A stretch of 64,000 nucleotides of DNA from Chrysoperla carnea (GCF_905475395.1 NC_058339.1:35225172-35289171); one strand, 5' to 3'; positions 24,190 to 37,107 are shown, counted from the stretch's first letter. Numbers and translations are program-made. Notes: generated by a model not told the origin, from the sequence alone.

Positions 24190-24664
24190 GATACGCACCT
24201 GCTTCGCTGGGTTTAAAAGTAAAGATTGATAAAGATTGCTCTCGCTTATCCCCTTTCTATAACACTTTAAATAATGGTAAGGATTGTTTTACACAGGTAA
24301 AATATATGTATGGTTTTCTATTTTTTTTAAATGTATAATAGTCGTAATTATTCATTGAGTATATCAGAAAAGATGGCCGTGAAATAATTTATATTGACTA
24401 TTTTTTAAGAAATCTGTAATTTATGGTAATGTCAAATGACTACCTACTTTTACAGAAATTTGTAATTTATGGTAATGTCAAATTAAATTAATTTTTTAAT
24501 TTTTTTTTATTAATATATCTTTATAAATTATATCTCATGTGTTATTCTGAAATATGAGATATTGCTTTACAGTTTCATTAAAAACCATTCACTAGTTTTA
24601 TCGTGAAAGCGTAACAAACAAACAAACATGCTTCAAACATGCTTACTTTCGCATTTATAATATA
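24190..24664 (+). repeat. Repeat family C copy
   Basis: Matches the reverse complement of 33558-33905 through several blocks: CTTATCCCCTTTCTATAACA, GGATTGTTTTACACAG, TTCATTGAGTATATCAGAAA, ATATATCTTTATAAATTATA and the end CTTACTTTCGCATTTATAAT. It also holds an internal duplication of TGTAATTTATGGTAATGTCAA (about 24414 and 24462). Ends of this type are, from memory, widespread in arthropod repeats. No coding capacity. Confidence 0.7.
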
Positions 24665-25195
24665 TAGAGATAGAGATGTAATTTATATTCTTCTACTCTT
24701 GTTTACGTTTTTTTTAATCTACGTGTACATTACATACAAAATATTAAATGATTTATAAATATGTGAATAATTTCGCATAAAAATAAAGTACCATTTCGCG
24801 TTCGTTTTTTCGCTACTACAAACACTGAAAGTGTGTAAATAATAATAACGATTTTTTCATACTTTTCTTCGGTATTAAAAGAAACCTACACACAAAAAAA
24901 AATAATAATTATATGAGCGAATTCTATTTCGTATTCATAATCGTGATTTAAAATACATTAAATATATAATATTTAACCTTGTTCGTTATATAATGAACAA
25001 GTTTTGTATAAATTTTTGTTGATATAAAAATTTATCATAATGTTCATTTGTTGTTTACTGGTTTATGTGTGGTTTCCGTTTTTAAAATTACATTTGCTAG
25101 TGTTCAGTTTTAGGGGTATGGATATAGATTTGTATACGTTTTTAGAAATCGTTAAAATAAAATAATGAGACTGAAATTGGTTTTTATAAATTAAG

Positions 25196-25370
25196 GTATA
25201 CCAATTTTAGACCCAAATTTGTAACGTTTAGAAATATTGATGATACGAACAAAGTTTTGTTAAGTGTTCATAAAATCTTCTAGTTACTTCATTTCCGTTT
25301 GTCCGTCCGTTCGTCTCTTCGTCCGTCGACACGATAAATTAAAAACGAAAAAAGATATCAAGTTTAGACA
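25196..25370 (-). repeat. Repeat family B, partial copy, inverted
   Basis: Runs from TATACCAATTTTAGACCCAA through the GTCCGTCCGTTCGTCTC stretch to AAAAAAGATATCAAG. The hairpin half is absent. Confidence 0.65.
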
Positions 25371-27048
25371 CTTAATGCGCGATTATTAGCACTAAAGACA
25401 GGCGGAGGGTGGAATATGTGGAATTGAGCTAGCTCCGGGGAGGCTTTCATCTTTCAGGGGATCCCTGTGCCCCGGATTGGGATGAAATCAACCAGATCAG
25501 TAATTTCCGCATGGTACAGCAAAAATATTTTAAAATAAACTTCCCAAGAACCTGGATAGTACTTAGTATCTCATTTATAGTAGGGTCCCAATTTAGCAAA
25601 AACCTAAGAAGTTTTGAATAATACCTATCTATAATATAAAAAAAAAGAAAAAAAAAAAGAAAAAAAATGGATTTAAAACATTCGAACAAGAATTATGTAG
25701 AATTAAGCCGTCGTGTAAGCAACTTACATATCAAAACGCTAAAACTACTCAGTATATGATATATTTATTTCGCAAAAAAATATCTTATCAGAATTCTAAG
25801 AGCTCGGCTGATTACGACTCTATTTCCTTTACTGCCTGTGCCAGATAGATGACCCCTAAGTGATAAAAGTTTTTCTCTTTCGTGAGTACAATTCTGAGTC
25901 AATAGTACTAAGTAAATGACAACGTCGCTCGGCTTGTTTTACATTAAACAGAATCCTGATATGTAATCTTAAGGACAAATTCTGAGAGTAGATTTTTTAA
26001 TATATTTTTGGGAAAATAAGATAATAATATGCCTCCCAGGCAAGGAAAAATAATAAACTTAACTATTTTAGTTTAATTTATAGCCTTAACGTCGAAGTAA
26101 ATAAATCACATTACACTTTTAACTAGATTTTGTTCGAGAGACACTGCAGGTTCCTGAGAATTTGGCACTTAAAATAATTTCAATTCTCAATTATTTTTAG
26201 GGGACAACTAGAAATAGGTAAAAATAAAAGTATGTTACAAATAAATTAGTTTGTACACATTTTTCATAATATTTTAGGTGAGACGCCGAAAATTCCTTAG
26301 TTTGTAAAAGTAACCATTTATATTTCGTTTAAATACGTGTCGCAGTCTGCTAACAGAGTTAAAAAAACTAAACTATAACAACATATCTTGGTATTTATTA
26401 ATAATAATAACAACTAGACTTATGAATAATCTACTTGAAATCATGTCTATGAATATTAACACCAAAGACATCAGAAAATATATCATTATTTTTTTCATGT
26501 AAAATGTAATACATAGTTACATACTTATACTTACTTTACTATTGCACACATAGTTGAAATAACTTGTATTGTTGCCAACATAATGATAATTGTAAGTACA
26601 AGTAAACTTGTTTGTTTATTCAAAGAAATGTATACATTTTATTGATTTGTTCTATATATTATGAAAATTCTAAGAATATCTCCTAGTCTTACATTCATTA
26701 AAAGTGCGATCAAATAGATAATCTACAAAATTTTTGAAAATTTCTTACTCAAAAAATAACTCTCAAAAATCCTGTAGTCTTATCTATAAGATATATTATC
26801 GAATATTCCCTTTTTCTCAAAAAGCAGGTATTTTAGAAAACAACTAATTTGCTACTCAAAATTACCAAATTGTGGTGGATATGATCTTTAAAGGCTTTTT
26901 CATTAAGTAATTTATGTATTAAAGACTGACTCCATTGACAAATTCAAGTAAAATTAATTTTATCCAACTTAACTGATTTTAAATATTTCCATTTTACTAA
27001 TACTAACCAATAAATCCCAAGTTTTGAGTTCTAGAACGTTAAAATAAA
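25371..27048. other. Non-coding stretch with an A/G-rich run
   Basis: No gene recognised. An A-rich run with G interruptions occurs at about 25639-25668. A GC-richer patch (25380-25520) has no identifiable coding content. Confidence 0.4.
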
Positions 27049-27300
27049 ATCTACACTAATATTATAAAGAGAAAAGATTTGATTTTTTGTTTGTTTGTAT
27101 TTAATGGATAGATAAACCAATATAAAGCTACATTATCAGCAAATAACATGAGTATTTTATTTTTTTTTTTTTAATTAGAGTTCTGCACCAAAAAATCAAA
27201 ACCTATAAAATTAAGAACAAAAAGGGGACATAAGTGAAAGGAAAGGGAAATTAAGGCTATTCGTTGTGTGCGTAGTCATGGTAGAGGCAATAAAATCGAT
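27049..27300 (+). repeat. Repeat family D, 'CTACACTAATATTATAAAGAG' type
   Basis: Starts CTACACTAATATTATAAAGA, then AAAGATTTGATTTTTTG with TTTG repeats, AAGCTACATTATCAGC and ATAACATGAGTATTTTA. This matches, from memory, a repeat common across insect genomes. The right boundary is approximate. Confidence 0.55.
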
Positions 27301-27415
27301 GCCAGTGCTTCCAGTGAAAAATTTTGGCGATAAAGGAGGCTGTTATGACTAATTTGCTGTTCTTTACATGTTAATGTTATAGAAAATGTCAAATTAAAAT
27401 TATTGAAAAACATTA

Positions 27416-27723
27416 AGGTAGTACTATCGGTAATTGACTTTGCATTCAGAATTTAATGAAACTTGGCATAGTTGTCCATTATTATATCAAAATTAACCAG
27501 TTAAATTTTTAGGGGCTTTCAGAAAACAGAAAATCTAAACGTCCAGTTTTGTGAAATGAAATAAAATCTGTGATTTCCCATAAGGATCAATGTTAAAATA
27601 TCTTTTTTTCAGTTCTTTGAAGGTCCCTAAAAATTTAACTGGTTAATTATGATATAATAATGGACAACTATGCCAAGTTTCATTAAATTCTGAATGCAAA
27701 GTCTATTACCGATAGTACTACCT
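27416..27723. mobile_element. MITE with about 99-bp terminal inverted repeats
   Basis: AGGTAGTACTATCGGTAAT at the left is mirrored at the right end, and about 99 bp of each arm correspond with about two mismatches (27416-27514 against 27625-27723). The 110-bp centre is non-coding. Flanks (TTA to the left, CAA to the right) give no clear target duplication, so the superfamily is not assigned. Confidence 0.8.
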
Positions 27724-30162
27724 CAAAGTGTATCGTTACCATGGAACCGCATCCAATAAAACTCATGCACTGTGCGAATAACGCAGTGGTCTTTGTTTTT
27801 CAAGCTAAAATTGATCAGCGATGCGGTGGGGTAACTGCTAGTCATAAATATATTGATAAATTTTAAAGTTTATAACTAAGATTCCATCCAGCCAGTGCAA
27901 ATATTGCAAAGACAAAAGTATCCGTTATTATTAAGTCGTTCAGGATATCCGTGTTATTTCTTATACAAAGTGTTAAATGTATTTTAAAAAGACATTCAAT
28001 TTTCTTTGACATCATTCATCATTATATCGAGTAAACTATTAAACTATGATCAATTTTCTAAATTGTTAATGAAATATTTATTATTATTATTATTGAATAC
28101 TTCAAAGAATTTTTTACTTTCTTCTTGTAAAAAAAAATTAATATTAAACTAATACACACGATTAATAATAATCCATTAAGATATTAAAAAAGATAAATTA
28201 AAATTAAATTTTTTACTAAACTACGCGGATAACAAAGAAGTATCAGCAAAGGGGTACAGTTAGTATACAATTGAATTAATCTGAAAAATGAATATACAAC
28301 ATGTTTCCTTAAGTTTGAATATGCTCGAAAATCGGAAAATAAGTTTTATCGCAAAAAAAATGTTCTTCAAACAAAGCATGTCACCTAGGCTTTCAAGTTC
28401 AATAAAGAACTTTGCTTCTTAACTGGTAAGCGATAGAAGAATACTTTAATTTTGAAAGTTGTTCCTTATTAAAAAGAAACCTTACCGATATATTTTTCGA
28501 TAACCGAATAGTTTGGGCAAAAAAAAAAACAATTGAAAGCAAATTTTATTATAAATTATAAATTGTTTATTCGTATGTCTTCTACGAAATATAGGCACTT
28601 ATTAGATTTTTGCATTCAAATTCTGTTAAACATTCTAATTCCACACGAAAAATCTTGACCATTTTATAAAGAGACCAAATCTTGACCATTTTATTTTCTA
28701 ATTTAAAGTCCTTTGTTAAATCTTACCAGTTATGCGAATCAGGGTTTTAATTGAATCTGAAAGCTTAGATCCAATTAAATTCCCGCGTAAGATGAGCGCC
28801 ATTAAACTTAACATTTTTTGTTTGTTTATTTTCGAATAAACTTAAAGAAAATTTAAACAGTCAAAAATGTTCAACATTTTAACCTGACCTGATCGGTTAA
28901 TTCGTCACAATAATCCATTCTTAAACCGTTAACTAAATCTCAATGACATACACGTAAAAGGAAATCATACCTACAAAATTAATAAGAATATATACCAAAG
29001 AATTCTAGACTAATTAAGCCCCTCTTATCATATTTGGTTCAAAAAATAATTCGTTTTAAAATAACCCGATTTTTGGCTTATTTGCAAAGTATTTCAGCAT
29101 TATATTCACAGTCCCCAAGAAGCACAGTTGTCGTAGAAAAGGAAAACCCGCTATAATGTATTCTTTTACCATTTTCTATTTACGTTTAATATTTAGAGAG
29201 AAAAAAATGTATGTTCTTAATTGCAAATTGAGATTTTTGATGAACAAATATATCTAAACTCTAAAGAATCTCAATCTCAAAAAATTTAATCTATATTAAA
29301 ATTAATGTGATCGTTACAGGACACTCTATAACCATTTTATATAGGGTAGTTCAATCAACAGGTCATCAAACTGCTATTGTTAGAACTGTGTATTTATGAG
29401 TGAATAGTCTTTAACAAATCAAAGTAGTTAAGTCAATTTTAACGTCTGTGTCTGATTGAAAGTCAACAAGCACCTATACACATATTTCTTTCCCTTGCCC
29501 ACTCATTTTTAACCCTCACCAAATATGAGCCTATTGTTTTAAACACTAGACATAAGGTAGGTAACAACAATATTTAAATTATTTTGTACAAAACAAAAAG
29601 ACCTGGAATTTAAATAGGGATTTTTGTTTTTGTTTTATTAGAACGAAAACGAAAGCGTTAAATACGTTCTCTAACAAACATCTGTAATTATAATTCAACA
29701 TGCTGAGCAACTGTGACGTCAACAAGTCAGACTGAAAAATAATAAACATCATTCTAAAGGCTCAATTACACGACGGGTGGTTTTAGTGAATATGTCATGA
29801 CAAGTCACGTACTAAAAAGCTACGACCCTAGATTAACAATTATATGTTATTTTTATAATCCATTCAAAAATCGTATAAAATTGAAATATTCATCAAGGTC
29901 AAGAAAAGGTGCATCTTAAAGCGGATAATAATTATATTGATAAAAAAATAATTAAAATAAATGGTTTTCATTAATTGAATCCTTGTGGTCCTAGACAGAC
30001 AGACCACCTCTCGATTGTAATTATTAATACATTTGCAAACATTTCAAATTTAATTAATTTTTTTGAAAATTGAATTAAAAAGTATATTTTAATTATTTTT
30101 TCAAAATTATAAAAACTTTATTAAAATGTACAGGGTGATTTATTTGAAACTGGTTGGTGTAT
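27724..30162. other. AT-rich non-coding stretch
   Basis: No gene recognised. A single TACAGGGTG, the sort of terminus seen in mariner-type MITEs, occurs at 30129 without an obvious partner. Confidence 0.35.
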
Positions 30163-30256
30163 TATACCATGTATATGAAATATACCAAGGTATACTAAGT
30201 TTAGTTCCAAGTTTGTAACGCTTAAAAATATTGATGCTATGGAAAAAAAATTTTAT
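30163..30256 (-). repeat. Repeat family B, terminal fragment
   Basis: Begins TATACCATGTATATGAAATA, followed by AAGTTTAGTTCCAAGTTTGT and the AACGCTTAAAAATATTGATG block. Only the TATACC end of the family is kept. Confidence 0.65.
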
Positions 30257-30974
30257 TGTTTAGTAGGATTTCTAGGGAGGGTAGGAGGGTAGGGGATTCC
30301 CTTTCGCTTGAGAATTCAACCAATTTAATACTTAAATTACACGTCATTTATATTTCTTTAAAATTTTTTTCTTCAAGTTATAGGTGTTCTGAAATTAATC
30401 CAATATGAATTAATTTGAAATGCTCCCATATTCTACTGTCACTAATTTAGCCAAAAATCGAATAATATAGAAACTATTAATTCTATTACATTATTTAAAA
30501 ATTAATTTTTGAAATATTTTCAAATCAGCATTAAATTCATTAAGGCGCATTTAAAAATATGTCGTTAGAATTCACTTTTACGTTTATTAAACTGTACTGT
30601 ACACAATAGTCTCCAACAATAAAATTACAAATTCAAAAATTTTCGACATATTCATAAAATTTGAATGAAAATAATACTGCGTCATTCTTGATAAAATATC
30701 GTTAGTGCCTATATTATATAAGTGAACCAAACCACGCAAGACATGGCATAATATGTTAAAATAGTTAACAAATTTTAAACAATTGAATTTTTTTAAATGC
30801 AAAATTTGTATATTAAAAAATTCAGTAGACCACCCTCTAAGTTTTGTATTTTAATAAGATTTTGAAAAACATACCCTAATAATTACATTAAAACATACAC
30901 CGAAATATTTTAATAAAAAAATCAGAGGTGGATTCTGGTAAAATAATAAAGTTTTTTAACTAAACTATAATAAT

Positions 30975-31098
30975 TTTAATCGCCCCGTTAATTATAATTG
31001 CTCACACTGCCGCTGCTTGGATTCGAACCCACAACCTCTTAGTCAGTAGCCGAACGTTTTCAAGACGATTTAATTCGCACGACTACTGAGCCGGTCAA
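30975..31098 (-). mobile_element. tRNA-derived SINE or tRNA-like pseudogene
   Basis: On the minus strand, CCGGCTCAGTAG at 31094-31083 resembles RNA polymerase III box A (TRGCNNAGYNGG), and GGTTCGAATCC at 31029-31019 is a perfect box B. The spacing of about 53 nt is slightly long for a tRNA. The segment between does not fold convincingly as anticodon arm plus T stem, so a SINE head or decayed tRNA is more likely than a functional tRNA. The ends are approximate. It differs in sequence from the SINE at 36845. Confidence 0.6.
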
Positions 31099-32265
31099 AC
31101 CGTAAGGGGTTTTAAAAATTTTTTAAATGATCCTAAGAAAACGTGATTTTTTGGGAACGTCCTTAAATTTACAAATGAATACGACTTGAAGTTGGTCTTC
31201 CAATTTCCTAGTGAATGAAGTTTTATAGAAATTAGAAAACGCGAAAATATCACGAAAAAATATAAATGGCGATACACAAGTAATAATAATGTCAATATTT
31301 TTTAACACAACACAGTTATTTTTAATGATGAATTCCATGGTTATTGCTACGAACAATACGGTTAATATTTGCACACATATTGACAGTAACACTGATGGTA
31401 AAACAAATTTTTTTAAAGTTATTCTAACAGAAGTTCTCATTTTGTGATAAAGACAGCCATAATAAGACGAAAGTTAAAACTTCTCTTCCAGGATTGTACA
31501 AACCTTGAAGATTTTACATTCACTTTCAATCATTTCTTGATAAAACTTTAAATATGTGTTTATAAAATTATTTTTCAGCAAATAAGGTAGGTAAAAGTTA
31601 ATAAAATATTATCTAACTAAAGTGTTTTGAATAAATTAATTTCCGGCACTGCTTATATAAAAATAAACAAAGAAAATGAAAAATGATGATTCAGAATAAC
31701 TAATTAATTAGTCAAATAATATTTATACAAAGAAATAAATTTTCAAATTATAATATCCTACTTAGATATACTAAATTTAAAGAAATTTATTCCCAACTAC
31801 AAGGTGTGTAAAGCATCAACTTAAGTTAAATTTTTATTCTTTTTATAAGGATTTCTACTGGATATAATAAGTATTTTGTAAGGTTAATGAACATCTTGCG
31901 CGGATCTTTAAAAATTCAAGGAAAGTTTTTCTATGACATTTCTGCTATGTAAATATTTTACGAGCACAAAGAAGCACTAGAACGCTTGATCTTACTCAGG
32001 CTTTTATAGCAAAAAAAAAACATTGTTATGTAGCTAGCACCTACAAAATTTATGAGTGAAAAAAAAATACAAAAATGCCACAAAATATATTTAATACTAC
32101 TTAAAAATCGAAATTTTATATTTTTAAGTTCCTTAATACGTCTTGCCATGGTATGCAAATTGGCAGAAATCATCACGTAACGGTGTAAGATATTCTTTGT
32201 GTGTGTGGATGTGTATGCCACATCCATGACAACTAATGTTCACCTATTTTATATTATTTTTATTC
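31099..32265. other. AT-rich non-coding stretch
   Basis: No gene recognised. Open frames on the minus strand at 31095-31440 and 31958-32227 are rich in hydrophobic, AT-encoded residues and lack any recognisable motif. Confidence 0.4.
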
Positions 32266-32391
32266 ATTATAGTACAATAATTTTGTCAATTTTGTACTAT
32301 TTACATCCAAAACTATTTATGTGACTATGCATATGCATAACTAGTTTTGGATGTAAATAGTACAAAATTGACAAAATTATTGTACTATAAT
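32266..32391. mobile_element. Perfect 50-bp inverted-repeat hairpin element
   Basis: Positions 32266-32315 are the exact reverse complement of 32342-32391, with a 26-nt loop that itself holds ATGCATATGCAT. Perfect arms in such AT-rich DNA imply a very young insertion or sequence conversion. It is most like a minimal foldback MITE. The immediate flanks do not give a clear duplication. Confidence 0.8.
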
Positions 32392-32570
32392 TATGTGTCC
32401 AAATTCAATACTATTCTGTTAGCTGTCAAACGAACATCAATTTAACTAATTAGGTTATAAATTTATTTAGGTAAGCAATCAAAAACACGTAAGTATTTAT
32501 TTAACGTTTACATATGTTTTTGTACAAGGTTTCGCAAGAAACTTCGTTCCTAATGGGGGTCCCACGACCG

Positions 32571-32862
32571 AAATATTTTTTTATAAGGGACATTTTTTAC
32601 ATTTAAACTTTTGTTCTATCTCTAACGGTTTACAAGATGGGGCCTACGGATCCAAACTCAATTATGTTGCTCATTTACGAACTTAATCTCACTTTTTACG
32701 ATATAAGCACGCTATAATAATTTCAGCTCAATATCTCTTTTGGTTTTTGAGTTATCGTGTTAACAGATAGACAGACAGACAGACGAACAATCGGAAATGG
32801 ACGAACACAAACTTGGGGCTAAGCTTAGTACACCTTGATATATTTCATATATACAGGGTATA
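32571..32862 (+). repeat. Repeat family B, partial copy
   Basis: Holds the central and TATACC-end blocks: CATTTAAACTTTTGTTCTAT, CTAACGGTTTACAAGATG, TGTTGCTCATTTACGAACTT, GAGTTATCGTGTTAACAG, the AGACAGACAGACAGACG run, and the end ATTTCATATATACAGGGTAT. The hairpin end is missing. Confidence 0.7.
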
Positions 32863-33557
32863 AAATTTTAATAGTAAATAAAAGTATTAACTGGGGTTCT
32901 ATCTTGTCATTTGGCCAAAATCATCCTTAGGTAATTAATTAATGACCCCCTACAGTTACTTAGGCAACAAGTTCACCACTATAATTATAGTTATTATCAT
33001 TTAGAACTTCGAAAAGATAATTCAGTTTTTAGAAAAATAATAATTTTCTTCGCAAAAAAAAAAACATATTATTTTTGTATACGCTACTATCCACTACAAA
33101 TGATTTAAACATTAAATAAACAATCAGAAGCCCTCACTGCGCATTTATATAAATTACTTTAAACGATATATAACATATAATCATTTTACAATATCAATTA
33201 CCCCTAATATTACACAACACATCCTGTAACAAATATGATCATCTCATAACTTACATAATAACAATAATTCACTGTGTATTATGATTATTTTATTTTTATT
33301 TTTATAAACAACTACACACCGTACAACAACGTACACACAAACGACAAAAAAATAATATAAATAATACAAAACAACACCTGAGAACCTACTGTACCTGAGT
33401 GCACACAAACAGAAAGCATCAAGTAAGTACTTATCAAATGATAAGGACGTTACACGGACGTATCATATAATAAGCAAAATGGCTATTTACATGTTAACAT
33501 GCGAGATTATTTACACGTTAAAATTGTAGCCACATCTCTTAGTTTTTGGTATCCCTA
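32863..33557. other. AT-rich non-coding stretch
   Basis: No gene or repeat recognised. Confidence 0.35.
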
Positions 33558-33905
33558 TATGTTATAAATGTGAAAGTAAGGATGTTTGTTTGTTTGAGTG
33601 TTTGTTTAGCTTTCACTAAAAAACTAATGAATATATTTGAATGAAACTTAACAATAATATAGCTCATATATCAGAATTACACATGAGCTATAATTTATAA
33701 AGATATATTTAAAAAAATTAAATTTAGTCTGACATTTAAAAATAATCAAGTAAAACAATTCATGAGCATCTTTTCTGATATACTCAATGAATTATGACAA
33801 TTAAAAAAAATTGAAAACTGTACATATGTTTTAACTGTGTAAAACAATCCCTACCATTATTTCGAGTGTTATGGGAGGGGGATAAGTGAGAGGAAAGGAG
33901 GTAAA
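33558..33905 (-). repeat. Repeat family C copy, inverted
   Basis: Begins TTATAAATGTGAAAGTAAGG and continues with TTTG repeats, AGCTTTCACTAAAAAACTAA, TATAATTTATAAAGATATAT, CTTTTCTGATATACTCAATG and ACAATCCCTACCATTATTTC, each the reverse complement of a block at 24190-24664. Confidence 0.7.
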
Positions 33906-34147
33906 GAACGAATACGAATATTTTTGAGGTCATTATTATATTAAGTTATTTTTCAAAAATTTAGGCTTAATAGTTTCAGAGATAAAGGGGTATATCCCCC
34001 GATATGGCCCCATGAAATGTAGTCGCTAAAGGAACAGGCGGCTATATCGGAAAATGGGTAATATCTTATACGAAAAGCTTTAATTTTGAAAAGATTTCGA
34101 AAATAATCTTCTAATCGTCATTTGAGTTGGATTTTTTTATTTTTACT

Positions 34148-34340
34148 TCCCGAATCAAAAAAGGGGTGTTATAAGTTTAACCGCTATGTGTGTGTGTGTG
34201 TGTGTGTCTGACTGCCTGTCTGTGATATCGTAGCGCCTAAGCGGGTGAACCGATTTTGATTTTGATTTGTTTTTTTTGAAATATTATTTAATGAAGAGTG
34301 TTCTTAGCTATGTTTCACGTGCGAGTTTAGGGTTCCGTTA
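34148..34340 (+). repeat. Repeat family A, truncated copy
   Basis: Runs GAATCAAAAAAGGGGTGTTA, a (TG)n/CTGTCTGT microsatellite at about 34187-34223, GTAGCGCCTAAGCGGGTGAA and one unit, AGAGTGTTCTTAGCTATG, to GGGTTCCGTTAGG. Immediately downstream GGTTAGTGTTCC(A)AAACTCATT is tandemly duplicated. Confidence 0.65.
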
Positions 34341-36844
34341 GGTTAGTGTTCCAAAACTCATTGCAAGGTTAGTGTTCCACAACTCATTTACCCTAAACAA
34401 TCCAAAGAAACGAAAATATTGATGATTTTGTCAATGAACGAAAAGTTTTTGATAAATCGACTGAACACTATTCTGAAATACATTTCCACTCTTCGTATAT
34501 GCTTTAGATCGATATCTCAAAAACTACGCACTAAACTGACTTAACCGTCAAAAGAATCCAATTTCTGGGGTCAAAATATAGGTACACTAAAAAATGATTT
34601 TTACCAAAATCAGAGATAATATCTGACTGTTTTATATATTAAAGCTAAGACCTGCAAGTTATTTGCTTGTTACTTACTTAAAATCTTCTCTCTGAATCCG
34701 CACTAGCAACAATTTGAAGCAAATCGGAAGGCTAGGATTTTCGTAAGCCATGTAATATATTTGCATGTAATTTCCAACGTTAACGTGTAAATAGATAATT
34801 CGCATAATAAATATCTACTTACAGCTTATAGAACGTTACGTTAACTAACTGACTGATGATAATAATGATTATTATGATGAAGACGATCTCGCATAAGTAA
34901 CTTTTATACATTTTACATGTTTATTTACATGTGTACGTACAGTGTATTATAAGTATTACAATATTATGTGAGATGGCCTTGTCTTTGACTATTAAATTTC
35001 TTTTATTTTAAAAATGAATATAAAAATAAAATTTACACTGCTGCACTGCACTCTTAATTATTATAATTTTTTAGTTTTGTTTTTTTTGTCGTTACAACTT
35101 TCTCATACAATTAATTATGTTAATTTTTATTAATCCAATTAAAAATTATGGAAGTAACTCCGAAATCAAATATAAAGAATAAGAGTAAAAACTCATGAGC
35201 AATGGAGTTCCATCACTAAGGTCATATCACCCTAAATTTTTTTGTCTTTTCATTTTTTCCCGCGACAACGGCGATGGTTATATATTTGACCGGTATTTAT
35301 GTATGTTAGTTTCCTCACAACTTCTAAACTACTTATTATAATTCGACAGGTGAGGTATCTTTGGAAACGTCTTGATCGTCCGCTGGTTATAGGCGAGGAT
35401 ATACCACATTAAATTGAATATAGCGCCTTCTAGAGGATATAGTCATGAAAAACCAAAAATTAAATTTATTAATCAAATTAAAAGGCTTAAATAGCACATT
35501 TCAACAGTAAATATATTGTTACTTTATCGCGAAATTATTTCCCCAAAATAAAGTTCAAAAACTAAAACCCTGATGATTACAAATCACGCTCTAAAAAGTA
35601 TGAAAGTATTTGCAATTAAACAATTTTAATAATTAAAAATTTAGGCTTTGGAATCAAACAATCTATAATTACTCTTCAGAACTTTATAAAAGATGTTCAA
35701 AGATTTTTTTAAGATTTTGAAAAGCTCAAAAATTTTATTTATTTGTATTAATTTTCAGCTTTGAAAATAACCTTTCTGTAGTTTTTCCAAACTTTAAACT
35801 GTTAATAACTTAAAAACGGTGAACTTTAAGAAAAAAATGACAAAGAGCCTTTTTGACGTAAAATTACCCAAAAAACCTCGGGTAGTTTCATTTGGTTAAA
35901 AATTTATATTTGACTGTTTCTTGTAGGGTGGAGTATACACAAATTGGACCACTAGAGTTTCTGGCAACATCCGAAATATTAATCTATAAGCTTTTCTGAA
36001 CAAGAATCAATTGACAAAATGCGGCCCTCTGTTTTTTGCACACTCACTTCTATCTACCGACTGCACTACTACAATTTGTTTAAAATCATCACCATAACCA
36101 TTGGTTGTCGGTTTTTGATAAAAATAATTGTAAAACATAATTTAATAATTTTTTATACTTTTCATATAATTTTGCATACTATGAACCAAAACAAATTTGA
36201 ATTTTTTAATCCGGGCATTATTGAAAAGTGTTAAGGCCCAATCGTATTGATGATCATGGTACACTGCATTGTAGAAAATCGGGACAAGTGTGAAAAATTA
36301 TATTTTTTAAAACCGCCAAAAATGGCCAATATGTTATATAATTTCGTAAACATATTATATAACATTTTAAAAATTATAAATCGGTACACAAAATATGATT
36401 AAAACTTTTGAATTGAATTTTCTTAGGAATTCAGTATTTAATAAAAAAAATTTGCATCCAAGTTTCGGTACAGTTTGATCTAGATGGAGGTCAGTGGGTA
36501 TAGCAGGTTTATGTGTGTTGGGAACTTTAGTTTTCTGAGGTAGCGCAGTTTGGACACATAAAAATTTACAGCGAAAAACTGCATCATTACACTAGGCACA
36601 TAAGAATACAAATGAACTCATCATACATGAACATCTGCGTTATCCCTTGACTTCCATCTACATAAAACTGCGTCACATCACCTCTCCAAGCTGTGTCCAA
36701 CTGGTCTCAAATTGTGTTCGGTCACAATTTTGCCGGTTCTGTTGTGTTTAATTACTTAACAAATTCTAGAGTAAAATCTAGCATCAGAAAATTTATGATA
36801 CAAATTCCTCGATTCGAAAAATTATTAAACTAAGGAAATTCTAG
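34341..36844. other. AT-rich non-coding stretch
   Basis: No gene recognised. A short hairpin (ATGTTATATAAT and ATTATATAACAT) lies at 36332-36366. Confidence 0.4.
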
Positions 36845-37107
36845 TCGCCCTATTAGCTCAGTTGGTTAAGGCGTAACCAATTCCGTCAGCGGTATGCTTA
36901 GGGTAGTGGGTTCGATTCCCACCGTCGCAACAAAATTAATTTAATTAATAGTTGTGATGGGCTGGTATAGTGCATGGTATATGCATGAAGGAGGTGCACT
37001 CAGCCTCTGAAATTGAGGAGCTGATAAATGAAATTATCAGCGGAAAGGTGGTAAAACACATATATGGTATCACAATGGGCTCTATAGCCAATGTAACCTA
37101 ACCTAAC
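36845..37107 (+). mobile_element. tRNA-derived SINE sharing its 3' tail with the LINE at 62142
   Basis: The head carries box A TAGCTCAGTTGG (36854-36865) and box B GGTTCGATTCC (36909-36919), within a sequence that still resembles a whole tRNA up to 36930. A non-tRNA body follows and ends with GGTATCACAATGG (37066-37078), then TAACCTAACCTAA (37094-37106). The same two motifs, in the same order, end the LINE fragment at 62633-62662. This is the usual arrangement for a SINE mobilised by a partner LINE recognising a shared 3' end. A target duplication is not obvious. Confidence 0.8.

Noticed and set aside
36846-36930. A functional tRNA gene (boxes A and B present)
   Set aside because: The tRNA-like head continues directly into a conserved body ending in the LINE tail, and the anticodon region does not fold cleanly. 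A SINE explains it better.
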